A stretch of DNA of 64,000 nucleotides from Bacillota bacterium (GTDB lineage Bacteria > Bacillota > Negativicutes > Sporomusales > Sporomusaceae), in NCBI GenBank assembly GCA_023443285.1, contig JAEZVB010000128.1, forward strand, positions 36,948 through 100,947. The letters run 5' to 3'. The notes below the pieces were generated by a model. It worked only from the letters and a program-made list of their open reading frames with translations. It was not told the origin of the DNA and ran no database searches. A program made the position numbers and the translations under genes. Positions 33,556-43,109 of this stretch are shown in pieces. The number at the start of each line of letters is the position of its first letter. The first letter of the stretch is position 1.

Positions 33556-34434
33556 ATGCGATATGAAGGAGATATCTATAGTCCCCATATAGCCGGGGAT
33601 GACTACATATTACAGTGTACAATTGGTTGCAGCCATAATAAGTGTACATTTTGTTATATGTATAAGAATAAAAAATATCGTGTTCGTGCATTGCCAGAAA
33701 TTTTACAGGATATTAGCCTTGCCAAAGAACATTACGGCGATTTAAAAAAAGTCTTCCTTGCGGATGGCGATGCGTTAAGTATGCCAACTGAAGAGCTGAT
33801 TAAGATACTGGGTGCCTTATACAATGCTTTTCCTGGACTAAGCTATGTAGGTGTTTATGCAAGCGCAACCAGCATATTGAATAAAACGGTTGCTGAATTG
33901 ACAGAGCTTAAAAAGCACGGACTGATTGAAGCCCATCTTGGCGTTGAAAGCGGAGATAAAGAGATTCTCAAGGATATTCAAAAGGGAGTCAGCCAGACCG
34001 AAATGATCGAAGCAGGCCGAAGGATAAAGCAAGCTGGAATTGCCTTGTTTATTACTGTTATTTTGGGTCTTGCGGGCAAATCACCAAAAGCCTGGGATCA
34101 CGCGAAAAATACTGCCCAAATTTGTAATGAAATTCAACCGGATTCCATAGGCGTCTTAACGCTAATCGTGCAGGCTGGAACCGAAATATATGAAAAAACG
34201 CAAAAGGGAGAGTTCACAATCCCCGAAGACATAGAAATACTTAAGGAAATGTGTTTACTGCTTGAGGGAATACAAGTAGAGCATTCAGGTTTTACTTCGA
34301 TCCATCCATCTAACTATATACACGTAGATGGTATGCTACCAGAAGACCAAGAGGAGTTTATAAGAATGCTTACTGAGATTATAAATAAGAAAGATACGTC
34401 GAAGCTTTGTGCTCGGGCTATGGAGAGAGTATAA
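33556..34434 (+). CDS. Radical SAM protein, unknown substrate
   Basis: A 292-residue protein with a radical SAM fold. The cluster motif is CTIGCSHNKCTFCYMY, spaced C-x4-C-x2-C in the last three cysteines instead of the usual C-x3-C-x2-C. It lacks an added C-terminal cluster domain. It lies 33 nt after mobB, possibly in the same transcript. The reaction is unknown. Confidence 0.85.
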   Translation: MRYEGDIYSPHIAGDDYILQCTIGCSHNKCTFCYMYKNKKYRVRALPEILQDISLAKEHYGDLKKVFLADGDALSMPTEELIKILGALYNAFPGLSYVGVYASATSILNKTVAELTELKKHGLIEAHLGVESGDKEILKDIQKGVSQTEMIEAGRRIKQAGIALFITVILGLAGKSPKAWDHAKNTAQICNEIQPDSIGVLTLIVQAGTEIYEKTQKGEFTIPEDIEILKEMCLLLEGIQVEHSGFTSIHPSNYIHVDGMLPEDQEEFIRMLTEIINKKDTSKLCARAMERV

Positions 34435-34508
34435 CTTTATTGCTTTAGCAGGCTTAGCGCTAACTTACTATATGAATGCATTATATGAAAACAAGAAAAG
34501 AGGATACT

Positions 34509-35027
34509 ATGATATACGTAATTTATTGCGAAAGTAATCCCGACTTTAAGGCAGGGGTTCTTGAAAAAGCTATTGCAAAAGTAGGACCGTACCGCAGAAT
34601 GACTGATAATCTATGGATTTTTGAAGCTAATGCAGTAACTAAGCAGTTTGAAACTGTAATTAAATCCTTTCACTTTAAATCTTTTATTGCCCCACTGCAT
34701 CCAAATGGACCAAGTGGTGGTAATCTGGTAACTGTTGAAAAGGAAAGAAGAAAAACATTATATATAATTCATTGTAAACTTTTAAAAGCTGCAGAAAAAG
34801 AAAAACTGGAAAAAATTATTCAAGATGCTGGTCCTAATCGTAAGTTTGCCGATGATTTTTGGTGTATATCGGCTTATACAATGCCGGAAAACCTGGAAAG
34901 CTTTTTGAAGTCTCTCAATGTGATGTCGTTTGTTGCCCCGCTTCATCCTGACGCACAATGTGGCGGCAATTTGTTGGCTGAAGATGCAGAGTGGCTGGTG
35001 TTGCACAGTTCGAAAGGTTTACAGTAA
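34509..35027 (+). CDS. Tandem-duplicated small-domain protein, unknown
   Basis: A 172-residue protein made of two similar halves. Each starts with a short strand (MIYVIYC; TLYIIHC), has an LEKAIAKVGPYRR- or LEKIIQDAGPNRK-type helix, and ends FIAPLHPNGPSGGNL or FVAPLHPDAQCGGNL. ATG 34509 has AGAGGAT upstream; the longer frame lacks a site. No family is recognised. It lies between a radical SAM and a ferredoxin-like gene. Confidence 0.75.
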   Translation: MIYVIYCESNPDFKAGVLEKAIAKVGPYRRMTDNLWIFEANAVTKQFETVIKSFHFKSFIAPLHPNGPSGGNLVTVEKERRKTLYIIHCKLLKAAEKEKLEKIIQDAGPNRKFADDFWCISAYTMPENLESFLKSLNVMSFVAPLHPDAQCGGNLLAEDAEWLVLHSSKGLQ

Positions 35028-35117
35028 TTTTATTGGTTTGCGCGTAATGGCTGCTGAACAAAAGCCAGGCTGATGTGGTCATTCGTGATGTAAGACTATT
35101 TAAGAGGGGGAAGTGAG

Positions 35118-36194
35118 ATGGCAGTAAAGGTCTATTATTTTAAGTTGGACAATGGTGCATCTGCAGGTCAGCAGGCGCAAGCAGTAAGAAAGCTTTATGA
35201 GGCAACGGAAGCCAGTGCAATTGTTGATGAAAAAGACTTTGTCGCTATTAAGTTTCATGTTGGGGAAGGTACAAATGTAACTCGAATCAAACCTGAGCTT
35301 ATCCGAACGCTGGTAGAAGAAGTAAAGAATAGTGGGGGATTGCCGTTTTTGACAGAAACATCAACCCTCTATAAAGGTGAAAGGCATAATGCCGTTCAGC
35401 ATCTAATGCAAGCACATCGACAGGGATTTGGTATCGACAACATTGGGGCACCCTTCATTATGAGTGATGGACTTTTAGGCAACACGGAATTCGAAGTTGC
35501 AATTCCAGGGGAACTTCACCAATCAGTAAATATAGCAAGAGAAGTTAAGAGTGCGGACACGCTCTTTGTTCTTTCGCATGCGACCGGATGTATTTCGACA
35601 GGCCTAGCTGCCTGTATAAAAAATCTTGGTATGGGATTAGCTAGTCGCAAAGGAAAAAGGCGACAGCATTCGGCTGTACTACCAGTAATTAATAGTGAGG
35701 AATGTGTTAATTGTCAAAAATGTAGTAAATGGTGCCCGGCGGAAGCAATTGTTGAACAAAACGGAAAAGCATATATTATTCCCGAAAAATGTATAGGCTG
35801 CGGTGAGTGCATCGCAACATGCCGCTTTGACGCGGTTAAATATGATTTTGGTGCTGATCAAGGCTATCTCCAAAAGAGTATGGCTGAACATGCTTATGGT
35901 GCAGTTATTGATAAGCCAGGCAAATGTTTCTATTTTAATATTTTAACTGATATGACGCAGCACTGTGATTGTCTCTTGAAATGTCCCGGAGATAAATTAA
36001 TTCCTGATCTAGGAATTTTAGCATCTGTTGATCCGGTTGCTATTGACCAAGCAACCCATGATCTTACAACAGAAGCATATGGTAATGGATTAGGACAGAT
36101 AGCCTTTCCCGAAAAGAATGGCCTAATCCAACTTGAACATGCCGAAAAAATTGGTATGGGTACGCGGAAATATGAATTAGTTAAAATACGGTAG
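35118..36194 (+). CDS. DUF362 protein with two-cluster ferredoxin insert
   Basis: A 358-residue protein of the DUF362 family. A two-[4Fe-4S] ferredoxin (CVNCQKCSKWCP, CIGCGECIATC) sits at about 195-240. Flanking parts contain KFHVGEGTN and LASVDPVAIDQATHDL, typical of DUF362. It is probably cytoplasmic and redox-active. No reaction is assigned to the family. It starts behind GAGGGGGAAG. Confidence 0.88.
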   Translation: MAVKVYYFKLDNGASAGQQAQAVRKLYEATEASAIVDEKDFVAIKFHVGEGTNVTRIKPELIRTLVEEVKNSGGLPFLTETSTLYKGERHNAVQHLMQAHRQGFGIDNIGAPFIMSDGLLGNTEFEVAIPGELHQSVNIAREVKSADTLFVLSHATGCISTGLAACIKNLGMGLASRKGKRRQHSAVLPVINSEECVNCQKCSKWCPAEAIVEQNGKAYIIPEKCIGCGECIATCRFDAVKYDFGADQGYLQKSMAEHAYGAVIDKPGKCFYFNILTDMTQHCDCLLKCPGDKLIPDLGILASVDPVAIDQATHDLTTEAYGNGLGQIAFPEKNGLIQLEHAEKIGMGTRKYELVKIR

Positions 36195-36226
36195 GGCTTA
36201 TAAATTTATAAGGATTGTATCGGAAG

Positions 36227-36286
36227 ATACAAGGGGACGGTGGAGGCGGCTTGTTTTCGCAAAGACGATACCACCGTCCCTTGTAT
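36227..36286. repeat. 17-bp inverted repeat (terminator or small repeat element)
   Basis: ATACAAGGGGACGGTGG (36227-36243) and CCACCGTCCCTTGTAT (36271-36286) pair with one bulge. GGGGACGGT/ACCGTCCC palindromes of this sort are often dispersed repeats in Firmicutes. Confidence 0.65.
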
Positions 36287-36330
36287 TCTTGGTGTAGGCA
36301 ATAGTTGTTTAAATTGGTGGGGGGAAATGG

Positions 36331-37146
36331 ATGTCTAATATATTAACAGAGAAGCAGATTGATGAGTATTTAATACGGATTGGATATAGGGGCGAGATAG
36401 CTAATGATTTTAAGACCCTTCGTACACTTCATACATGCCATACGATGCACGTTCCGTTTGAGAACTTAGACGTTATTTTAGGCAGGCCAATATCCTTGGA
36501 GATTGAAGATGTTTATAGGAAAATTGTGACTGACAGTAGAGGTGGATATTGTTTTGAACTTAATGCTTTATTTGGTAGCCTGTTAACTGGTTTAGGTTTT
36601 AAAGTCTGTAATTATATGGGGAGGGTATATAAGGATACTAATTTTGGAGGAAGATTGCATCACAATATGCTAGTATGGGCTGAAGGGAAACAGTGGGTTG
36701 TAGACGTTGGTTTTGGCGGAAATGGTTTAATTGAGCCGCTTTTATTTGAAAAGGATCATAAAAAATCGCAATTCGCTGATTTGTTTAGGCTTATATCTGA
36801 GGGTGATCGGTTTTATATTTTACAGCATTGGCATCTTGATACTTGGCACAATATTTATGGCTTTTCGCTTGAACCTTCTACCCAACAAGATTACTTTATT
36901 GGTAGTTATTATTGCTCGACTTGTCCTAGTTCAACATTTACTAAGAAACTTATAATAACTAAGCCGACGCCAACGGGTAGAGTCTCGTTAGTTAACAATC
37001 AATTTTCAATAAGGCAGAATAGCAAGACTACATTACAAAAAAGTATTGTTAGTACTGAGGAATTTAGAAAAGTATTGGCAGAATACTTTGGTATTGCTAC
37101 TGAGTGGAGTGAATCATTAGGAGAAAATTGGTTGTCAAAAGAATAA
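36331..37146 (+). CDS. Arylamine N-acetyltransferase
   Basis: A 271-residue acetyl-CoA-dependent enzyme. The Cys-His-Asp triad is visible: Cys in RGGYCFELN (about 71), His in RLHHNMLVW (about 110) and Asp in VDVGFGGN (about 126). HVPFENLDV is also conserved. GGGGGG precedes the ATG. It stands alone, followed by a CheW remnant. Confidence 0.92.
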   Translation: MSNILTEKQIDEYLIRIGYRGEIANDFKTLRTLHTCHTMHVPFENLDVILGRPISLEIEDVYRKIVTDSRGGYCFELNALFGSLLTGLGFKVCNYMGRVYKDTNFGGRLHHNMLVWAEGKQWVVDVGFGGNGLIEPLLFEKDHKKSQFADLFRLISEGDRFYILQHWHLDTWHNIYGFSLEPSTQQDYFIGSYYCSTCPSSTFTKKLIITKPTPTGRVSLVNNQFSIRQNSKTTLQKSIVSTEEFRKVLAEYFGIATEWSESLGENWLSKE

Positions 37147-37149
37147 ATC

Positions 37150-37374
37150 GGGTGTATTGTCGATGAAGTAACAGATATTATGCACTTTAACGAAGAGGAA
37201 CTATAAGCGGCTCCCACTCTGGCTGGTGGTTTAAGTGTAAGTTACATAAAAGGAATTGCCAAGGTGGATGAGCGTATGATTATTATGCTAGATCCTATGC
37301 AGCTACTTTTAGCAGATGATTCTGCGACAGGAACGCCGTTATTAAAATTAGCTGATTTGGCAATTACCGCTTAG
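37150..37374 (+). pseudogene. CheW C-terminal remnant with in-frame stop
   Basis: The frame from 37150 reads GCIVDEVTDIMHFNEEEL, then TAA, then AAPTLAGGL...YIKGIAKVDERMIIMLDPMQLL and a short tail to TAG 37374. VDEV, YIKGI and a closing LD-x-LL are hallmarks of CheW, the coupling protein of chemotaxis. The N-terminal half is missing and a stop interrupts the frame, so it is non-functional. Confidence 0.8.
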
Positions 37375-37390
37375 CTACTAAAATAAAACG

Positions 37391-37437
37391 AACTCCATTT
37401 CAGTTTGCAAAAGGCAATCTGGAATGGAGTTTTTTTC
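37391..37437 (+). terminator. Rho-independent terminator
   Basis: AACTCCATTTCAG pairs with CTGGAATGGAGTT, then seven T. It separates the CheW remnant from the regulator. Confidence 0.9.
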
Positions 37438-37537
37438 CTGCCGTTTTTTGTAGAATTTTCTTGCATTTAGATACATGCTATGTAATAATATTATTGTAGA
37501 AATAAATTGGATTGATCCATTAATCCAATTGGTTGGG

Positions 37538-38524
37538 ATGATGACTGTGATTATTCAAAAAGTTGGCGTACCGATTTACCTTCAAGTAAAGGCGTACATT
37601 CTGGACACAATAAAAAAGGGTTATTACAAAAGCGGCGACAAGCTGCCTACCGAACGTCATTTATCGGAGAAACTGGGAATAAGCCGCAATACGGTTAGCG
37701 CTGCCTATAAAGAACTGCTTTTGGAAGGCGTGCTTGAGTCCAGTCAAGGTCGCGGCACTTTTGTCCGCGAGCAAGCAACTGATATTGCGGTGGCTGGTGC
37801 TGATGTTACTGGCAGCCGGTTGGAACGGGCGCTGAAGATTATTGATGCGGCTATGGTGCAGGCGGTTGAACTTGGGTTTACTGTGGATCAATTTGCAACC
37901 ATTACTGCTATTCGGGCAAAGGAACGAGAACTTGCCACCCGGCAGCTCAGGGTGGCTGTGGTAGAGTGTACTCTAGAGTATGTTGAACGATTTGTCGAGC
38001 AACTAGGACAAGTTGCAAATGCCCGTTTTGAAGCTGTTGCTCTGTCGGAATTGAAGGCCGGTACAGTAAAGACTGAGTTTCTCCAGGCGTGTGACTTTGT
38101 AGTCACAACAATGGAACATCAGTCCGAGGTTGCCGAGCTTCTTGGCAGTAGTGAAAAGTTGATGGCTGTGGCTACCACGCCGAACCTAGAGGCTGTAATC
38201 AAATTAGCCCGCTTGCCAGTCGGTAGTGAAGTCGCTGTTGTTGCGAAAACACGGGATTTCGTCAATACGTTGGAACGCCTGCTTGCCAAAATTGGGTGTA
38301 GCGGTATTGCCTTATTACCTTGTATGGGAGAAGACCGGGAGCAAGTAAGGCAATGTGTAGCCAATCATGAAGTAGTTATTACAGCTGAGTCTTTACAAAA
38401 TATCGTTCGCCAAATTGCAACTCAGACACAGGATATCATCACTTTTTATTACGAAATCGACCAGGGATCGTTGCAACAGGTTGCTAGCCGATTGGTAGCA
38501 ACAACTGATAAAGCAAAGGAGTAG
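37538..38524 (+). CDS. GntR-family regulator of the methylaspartate cluster
   Basis: A protein of about 328 residues. A GntR winged-helix domain (about 1-75: GDKLPTERHLSEKLGISRNT, then GTFV) is followed by a long domain without a known effector fold. Several Met/Val starts are possible (37538, 37541, 37547); none has a strong ribosome site. The stop overlaps the next frame's upstream GTG, so it is translationally close to glmS. It probably controls glutamate fermentation genes (inference). Confidence 0.82.
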   Translation: MMTVIIQKVGVPIYLQVKAYILDTIKKGYYKSGDKLPTERHLSEKLGISRNTVSAAYKELLLEGVLESSQGRGTFVREQATDIAVAGADVTGSRLERALKIIDAAMVQAVELGFTVDQFATITAIRAKERELATRQLRVAVVECTLEYVERFVEQLGQVANARFEAVALSELKAGTVKTEFLQACDFVVTTMEHQSEVAELLGSSEKLMAVATTPNLEAVIKLARLPVGSEVAVVAKTRDFVNTLERLLAKIGCSGIALLPCMGEDREQVRQCVANHEVVITAESLQNIVRQIATQTQDIITFYYEIDQGSLQQVASRLVATTDKAKE

Positions 38525-38529
38525 TGAAA

Positions 38530-38940
38530 ATGTCGAATAAGATAAAGGTTATACTAGGCGTAATTGGTGCTGACTGCCATGCTGTCGGCAATAAAATTCT
38601 TGACCATGCTATTACGGCAGCCGGTTATGAAGTAATTAATCTAGGGGTATTGGTGCCGCAGGAAGAGTTTGTTAACGCAGCTATTGAAACTGATGCTAAA
38701 GCTATCTTGGTAGCCTCGCTGTACGGTCATGGTGAAATAGATTGTCGTGGACTAAGAGACCGTTGTCGTGAAGCCGGGATCGAAGATATCCTGCTCTATG
38801 TTGGTGGTAATCTGGTTGTTGGAAAAACTGATTTTAAAGAAGTTGAGAAAAAGTTCCTTACCATGGGATATAATCGGGTGTACGAACCAGGCACATTGCC
38901 TGACGTAGTGATTGCAGACATGAAAGAGGACTTGAAATAA
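38530..38940 (+). CDS. glmS: Glutamate mutase sigma subunit (B12-binding)
   Basis: A 136-residue coenzyme-B12-binding subunit. DCHAVG supplies the cobalt-ligating His of the DxHxxG motif, and VGGNLVVGK is also conserved. With GlmE it rearranges L-glutamate to (2S,3S)-3-methylaspartate. ATG 38530 has AAAGGAG upstream. Confidence 0.96.
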   Translation: MSNKIKVILGVIGADCHAVGNKILDHAITAAGYEVINLGVLVPQEEFVNAAIETDAKAILVASLYGHGEIDCRGLRDRCREAGIEDILLYVGGNLVVGKTDFKEVEKKFLTMGYNRVYEPGTLPDVVIADMKEDLK

Positions 38941-38955
38941 AAGGGGTCTTGTGCT

Positions 38956-40341
38956 TTGAATAACATTTTGCTTATTGATTTTGGCAGTACTTATACCAAA
39001 ATTACGGCAGTAGATGTTAAAGAGGAAAAGGTATTAGGCACAGCCAGAGGCATCACAACTGTTGAAACAGATATTATGGATGGCTTGAATCAAGCGATGA
39101 CAGCCTTATTTGCCAAAACAGGCAAACTGGAATTTGGCAAAGTGCTGGGCTGCTCAAGCGCTGCCGGGGGCTTAAAAATGATAGCTGTTGGCTTAGTACC
39201 GGAGATGACTGCTGAAGCCGCCAAACGGGCTGCGTTAGGTGCCGGCGCTAAGGTGCTAAAGGTGTTTAGTCACGAACTGAGTGAATATGAAATTGAAGAA
39301 ATTGAAGAACTAAAGCCAGATATTATTCTGCTTGCCGGTGGTACTGACGGCGGCAATCAGAAAGTCATTCTGCACAACGCCAAAATGCTGGTTGGACTAA
39401 AGGTAGATGTACCGGTGGTAGTGGCCGGCAATAAATCGGTTACCCCCCAGGTCGTCAAAATTCTGTCAGAGAAAATTGCCGAAGTACGGCCAACTGAGAA
39501 TGTTATGCCAAAGCTGGACGAACTAAATATTGAGCCTGCCCGCATGGTCATTCGGGACATTTTTTTAAAACGGATAACCGAAGCTAAAGGTTTGAACCGT
39601 GCTAATAAGCTGGTTGACCGGCTGGTTATGCCGACGCCTGCCGCCGTCCTCAAAGCCGCTGAGCTATTAAGCAAGGGGAGCGGCGAAGAAGCGGGCGTGG
39701 GCGATTTGATGGTTATGGATATTGGTGGTGCTACCACTGATGTATATTCGATTGCCAAAGGTGATCCTACTGCTAGCTCTGTGACGCTTAAAGGGCTAGC
39801 TGAACCGTTTGGCAAACGCACGGTGGAGGGCGACCTGGGGATGCGCTATAGTGCAGGCGCGCTCTTGAAAGCAGCCGGTGCCGAGATGATTGCCGGTTAT
39901 GCCGGAAGCTCACCCGAAGAGGTAACTGCCTATATTGCAAAGGTCGAAGCCGATATTGACTATCTGCCGCAAACAGAGACCGAAACTGGTATTGAAACGG
40001 CCATGGGCAAAGCTTGTGTGCGCCTCAGTGCAGACCGGCATGCTGGCCACCTTGAAGTTTATTTTACGCCGTTTGGGACAAGCCAGGTTCAGACCGGAAA
40101 GGATTTGACCAAAGTTACTACTGTGATTGGCACTGGCGGGGTTATTGTCAATCATCATAAGCCTGAGGAAATATTGAAGGGCATTGTGTTTGATGAGACC
40201 AATCCTCAGATACTCAAGCCTCAGCAGCCGGAATTTTTTGTTGATCACGAATATATCATGGCCTCTATGGGATTGCTGGGAGAAGAATATCCGGCAGCAG
40301 CTGTGCGCATGATGAAAAAATACATTATAAATAAAGATTAG
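38956..40341 (+). CDS. glmL: GlmL/MutL chaperone of glutamate mutase
   Basis: A 461-residue actin-like ATPase. LIDFGSTYTKITAVD is the N-terminal nucleotide-binding loop and VMDIGGATTDVYS the second phosphate loop. MutL proteins occur between the S and E subunits of this mutase and probably repair or load its B12 cofactor. Start is TTG 38956 behind AAAGGGG. Confidence 0.93.
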   Translation: MNNILLIDFGSTYTKITAVDVKEEKVLGTARGITTVETDIMDGLNQAMTALFAKTGKLEFGKVLGCSSAAGGLKMIAVGLVPEMTAEAAKRAALGAGAKVLKVFSHELSEYEIEEIEELKPDIILLAGGTDGGNQKVILHNAKMLVGLKVDVPVVVAGNKSVTPQVVKILSEKIAEVRPTENVMPKLDELNIEPARMVIRDIFLKRITEAKGLNRANKLVDRLVMPTPAAVLKAAELLSKGSGEEAGVGDLMVMDIGGATTDVYSIAKGDPTASSVTLKGLAEPFGKRTVEGDLGMRYSAGALLKAAGAEMIAGYAGSSPEEVTAYIAKVEADIDYLPQTETETGIETAMGKACVRLSADRHAGHLEVYFTPFGTSQVQTGKDLTKVTTVIGTGGVIVNHHKPEEILKGIVFDETNPQILKPQQPEFFVDHEYIMASMGLLGEEYPAAAVRMMKKYIINKD

Positions 40342-40357
40342 AGGAGGCTTATGCCAC

Positions 40358-41809
40358 ATGGAACTTAAAAATAAAAAGTGGACTCAGGATGAGTTTAATG
40401 CTATCCGCCAAGAGATTCTTACCCAATGGCCGACTGGCAAAGAGGTGAATTTTGAAGAAGCAGTAAAATACCACGAGAATATCCCTGCCAAACGTCATTT
40501 TGCCAAACGACTTGTCAAAGCTAAGAAAAACGGCGAAACCTTAACCCAACCGCGTGCCGGTGTTGCGCTTATTGATGAACATATTAACCTGTTGAACTAC
40601 TTAAAGAATGAAGGCGAAGCTGATTTACTGCCAAGCACCATTGACAGCTACACTCGGCAGAACCAATACAAAGAAGCGCAAAACGGTATTGAAGAGAGTC
40701 TTAAAGCCGGTCGTTCGCTCTTAAATGGTTTCCCGGCCGTAAATCACGGCGTAGCCGGTGTTCGCCGCGTTGTGGAAAGTGTTGATGCTCCGCTGCAGGT
40801 TCGCCATGGTACTCCTGATGCCCGTCTGTTGGGGGAAATCACAATTGCTGCCGGTTATACCTCCTACGAGGGTGGTGGTATTTCCTATAATATCCCGTAC
40901 GCCAAAAGCGTTTCGCTCGAAAGAACCATTTATGACTGGCAGTATTGCGACCGCATGATTGGACTCTATGCCGAACACGGTATTGAGATTAACCGCGAGC
41001 CGTTCGGACCCTTGACCGGTACCCTTGTGCCGCCTAGTGTTTCCCATTCGGTTGCTATCATCGAAGGTATCCTTGCCGCTGAACAGGGTGTTAAGAATAT
41101 TACGCTGGGCTATGGCCAATGCGGTAACTTAATCCAGGATATTGCTGCTATTAAAGCGCTTGAACAGCTTTCGAAAGAATATATGGTTAAACACGGCTAT
41201 GGTGATTGTGTGCTTACCACTGTGTTCCATCAGTGGATGGGCGGTTTCCCGCAGGATGAGGCCAAAGCCTTTGGCGTAATTTCCTGGGGTGCAGCCGCTG
41301 CCGTGCTGGCTAAAGCCACTAAAGTTATTGTTAAGACTCCGCATGAAGCGCTGGGAATTCCGACCAAAGAAGCTAATGCCCAGGGTCTGAGAACTACCAA
41401 ACAAATGATTAATATGCTCAAAGACCAAGCTTTCCCGATTACTGTTGAACTCCAGGCAGAAATAGACATTATTAAAGCCGAAACCCGCTGCATACTTGAT
41501 AAAGTGCTGGACTTGGGTAATGGTGACTACGCGATTGGCGCCGTACGCGCTTTTGAAGCCGGTGTAATTGACGTACCATTTGCACCAAGCAAATTTAGCT
41601 TGAACAAAATCCTGCCTGCCCGCGACAATAGAGGTGCTGTACGCTTGTTCGATATTGGCAACCTGCCGTTTACTCCGGATATTGTTGCTTTCCACCAGGA
41701 TAAAATAGCCGAGCGCGCCAAAGCCGAAGGCCGGGCACCTAGCTTCCAGATGGTTATTGATGATATTTATGCGATTTCCAAAGGCAATCTGGTAGGACGT
41801 CCGCGTTAG
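40358..41809 (+). CDS. glmE: Glutamate mutase epsilon subunit
   Basis: A 483-residue TIM-barrel subunit that binds glutamate and closes over the B12 carried by GlmS. Family stretches include GFPAVNHGVAGVRRV, QVRHGTPDARLL and EGGGISYNIPY. It starts 16 nt after glmL. Confidence 0.97.
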   Translation: MELKNKKWTQDEFNAIRQEILTQWPTGKEVNFEEAVKYHENIPAKRHFAKRLVKAKKNGETLTQPRAGVALIDEHINLLNYLKNEGEADLLPSTIDSYTRQNQYKEAQNGIEESLKAGRSLLNGFPAVNHGVAGVRRVVESVDAPLQVRHGTPDARLLGEITIAAGYTSYEGGGISYNIPYAKSVSLERTIYDWQYCDRMIGLYAEHGIEINREPFGPLTGTLVPPSVSHSVAIIEGILAAEQGVKNITLGYGQCGNLIQDIAAIKALEQLSKEYMVKHGYGDCVLTTVFHQWMGGFPQDEAKAFGVISWGAAAAVLAKATKVIVKTPHEALGIPTKEANAQGLRTTKQMINMLKDQAFPITVELQAEIDIIKAETRCILDKVLDLGNGDYAIGAVRAFEAGVIDVPFAPSKFSLNKILPARDNRGAVRLFDIGNLPFTPDIVAFHQDKIAERAKAEGRAPSFQMVIDDIYAISKGNLVGRPR

Positions 41810-41838
41810 AGCTAAAAGATAAAGGGAGAGATTATATA

Positions 41839-43083
41839 ATGAAAATACTTGACATAGTTTGTTCTAAAGGTCGTACCGGTTTTTATTTTGATGATCAACG
41901 GGCGATTAAAGCCGGTGCCGGACATGATGGCTTTACCTATATTGGACAACCTGTTACCGAGGGTTTCAAGGCAGTACGTCAAGCCGGTGAAGCGGTATCG
42001 GTAATGATCATCCTGGAAGACGGACAAATTGCCTATGGCGATTGTGCAGCTGTCCAGTACAGCGGTGCCGGCGGACGAGATCCCTTATTTTTGGCTGAAG
42101 ATTTTATCCCGGTTATTGAAAAAATGATTAAGCCGCGCCTGGTTGGCCGCGAACTCAATTCTTTTAAACAACTGGCTGAAGAAGTTGACAACTTAAATGA
42201 CGAAAACGGCAAACGCATTCACACTGCCCTGCGCTACGGCGTGACCCAAGCCATTCTTGATGCGGTTGCCAAAGCTAAAAAACAGCTTATGTGTGAGGTT
42301 ATTGCCGGCGAGTATAATACGCAGGTAAGCGATAAAGAAATTGCTATCTTTACCCAGTCAGGTGATGACAGGTATAATAATGTTGACAAAATGATTATCA
42401 AACATGCTGAAGTCTTACCTCACGGCCTTATCAATAATGTTAAGGAAAAACTGGGCGAAAACGGCGAATTGCTCTTAGAGTATGTTGGCTGGTTGCGGGA
42501 TCGTGTTGCTAAGCTTAAGACTACTGCTGATTATGCACCTGTATTGCATATTGACGTGTATGGAACGATTGGCCTGGCCTTTAACAATGACGTTGAGCGT
42601 ATGGTGGAATACTTCCGTCAGCTCGAGAAAGCGGCTGCGCCGTTAACGCTGCGTATTGAAGGGCCTGTGGACGTGGAAGAACGGGAAAGACAGATTGAAG
42701 TTCTTGCTGAAATTACCTCGCGTCTTCATAAAGAAAATATTAAAGTGGAAATTGTAGCTGACGAATGGTGCAATACCTTTGAAGATATTAAAGATTTTGC
42801 TGATAAAGGTGCAGGCGACATGCTGCAAATCAAAACGCCTGACCTTGGCGGTATCAATAACATTATTGAAGCCGTAATTTATTGTAAGAAAAAAGGTGTG
42901 GGTGCTTACCAAGGTGGCACCTGCAACGAGACCAACCGCTCGGCAGAGGTTTGCGTTCATGTAGCAATGGCTACCCAGCCGGTGCAAATGCTGGCTAAAC
43001 CAGGCATGGGCGTGGATGAAGGCTATATGATTGTATATAATGAAATGCAACGTATTTTGGCAGTGCGGAAAGCACGGAAGTAA
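41839..43083 (+). CDS. mal: Methylaspartate ammonia-lyase
   Basis: A 414-residue enolase-superfamily enzyme that removes ammonia from 3-methylaspartate to give mesaconate. LHIDVYGTIG, LRIEGPVD, VADEWCNT and QIKTPDLGGINN match the barrel's metal- and base-bearing strands. It starts 29 nt after glmE. Confidence 0.97.
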   Translation: MKILDIVCSKGRTGFYFDDQRAIKAGAGHDGFTYIGQPVTEGFKAVRQAGEAVSVMIILEDGQIAYGDCAAVQYSGAGGRDPLFLAEDFIPVIEKMIKPRLVGRELNSFKQLAEEVDNLNDENGKRIHTALRYGVTQAILDAVAKAKKQLMCEVIAGEYNTQVSDKEIAIFTQSGDDRYNNVDKMIIKHAEVLPHGLINNVKEKLGENGELLLEYVGWLRDRVAKLKTTADYAPVLHIDVYGTIGLAFNNDVERMVEYFRQLEKAAAPLTLRIEGPVDVEERERQIEVLAEITSRLHKENIKVEIVADEWCNTFEDIKDFADKGAGDMLQIKTPDLGGINNIIEAVIYCKKKGVGAYQGGTCNETNRSAEVCVHVAMATQPVQMLAKPGMGVDEGYMIVYNEMQRILAVRKARK

Positions 43084-43109
43084 TGTAAAACTTAGGGGGT
43101 ACTTGGTAG

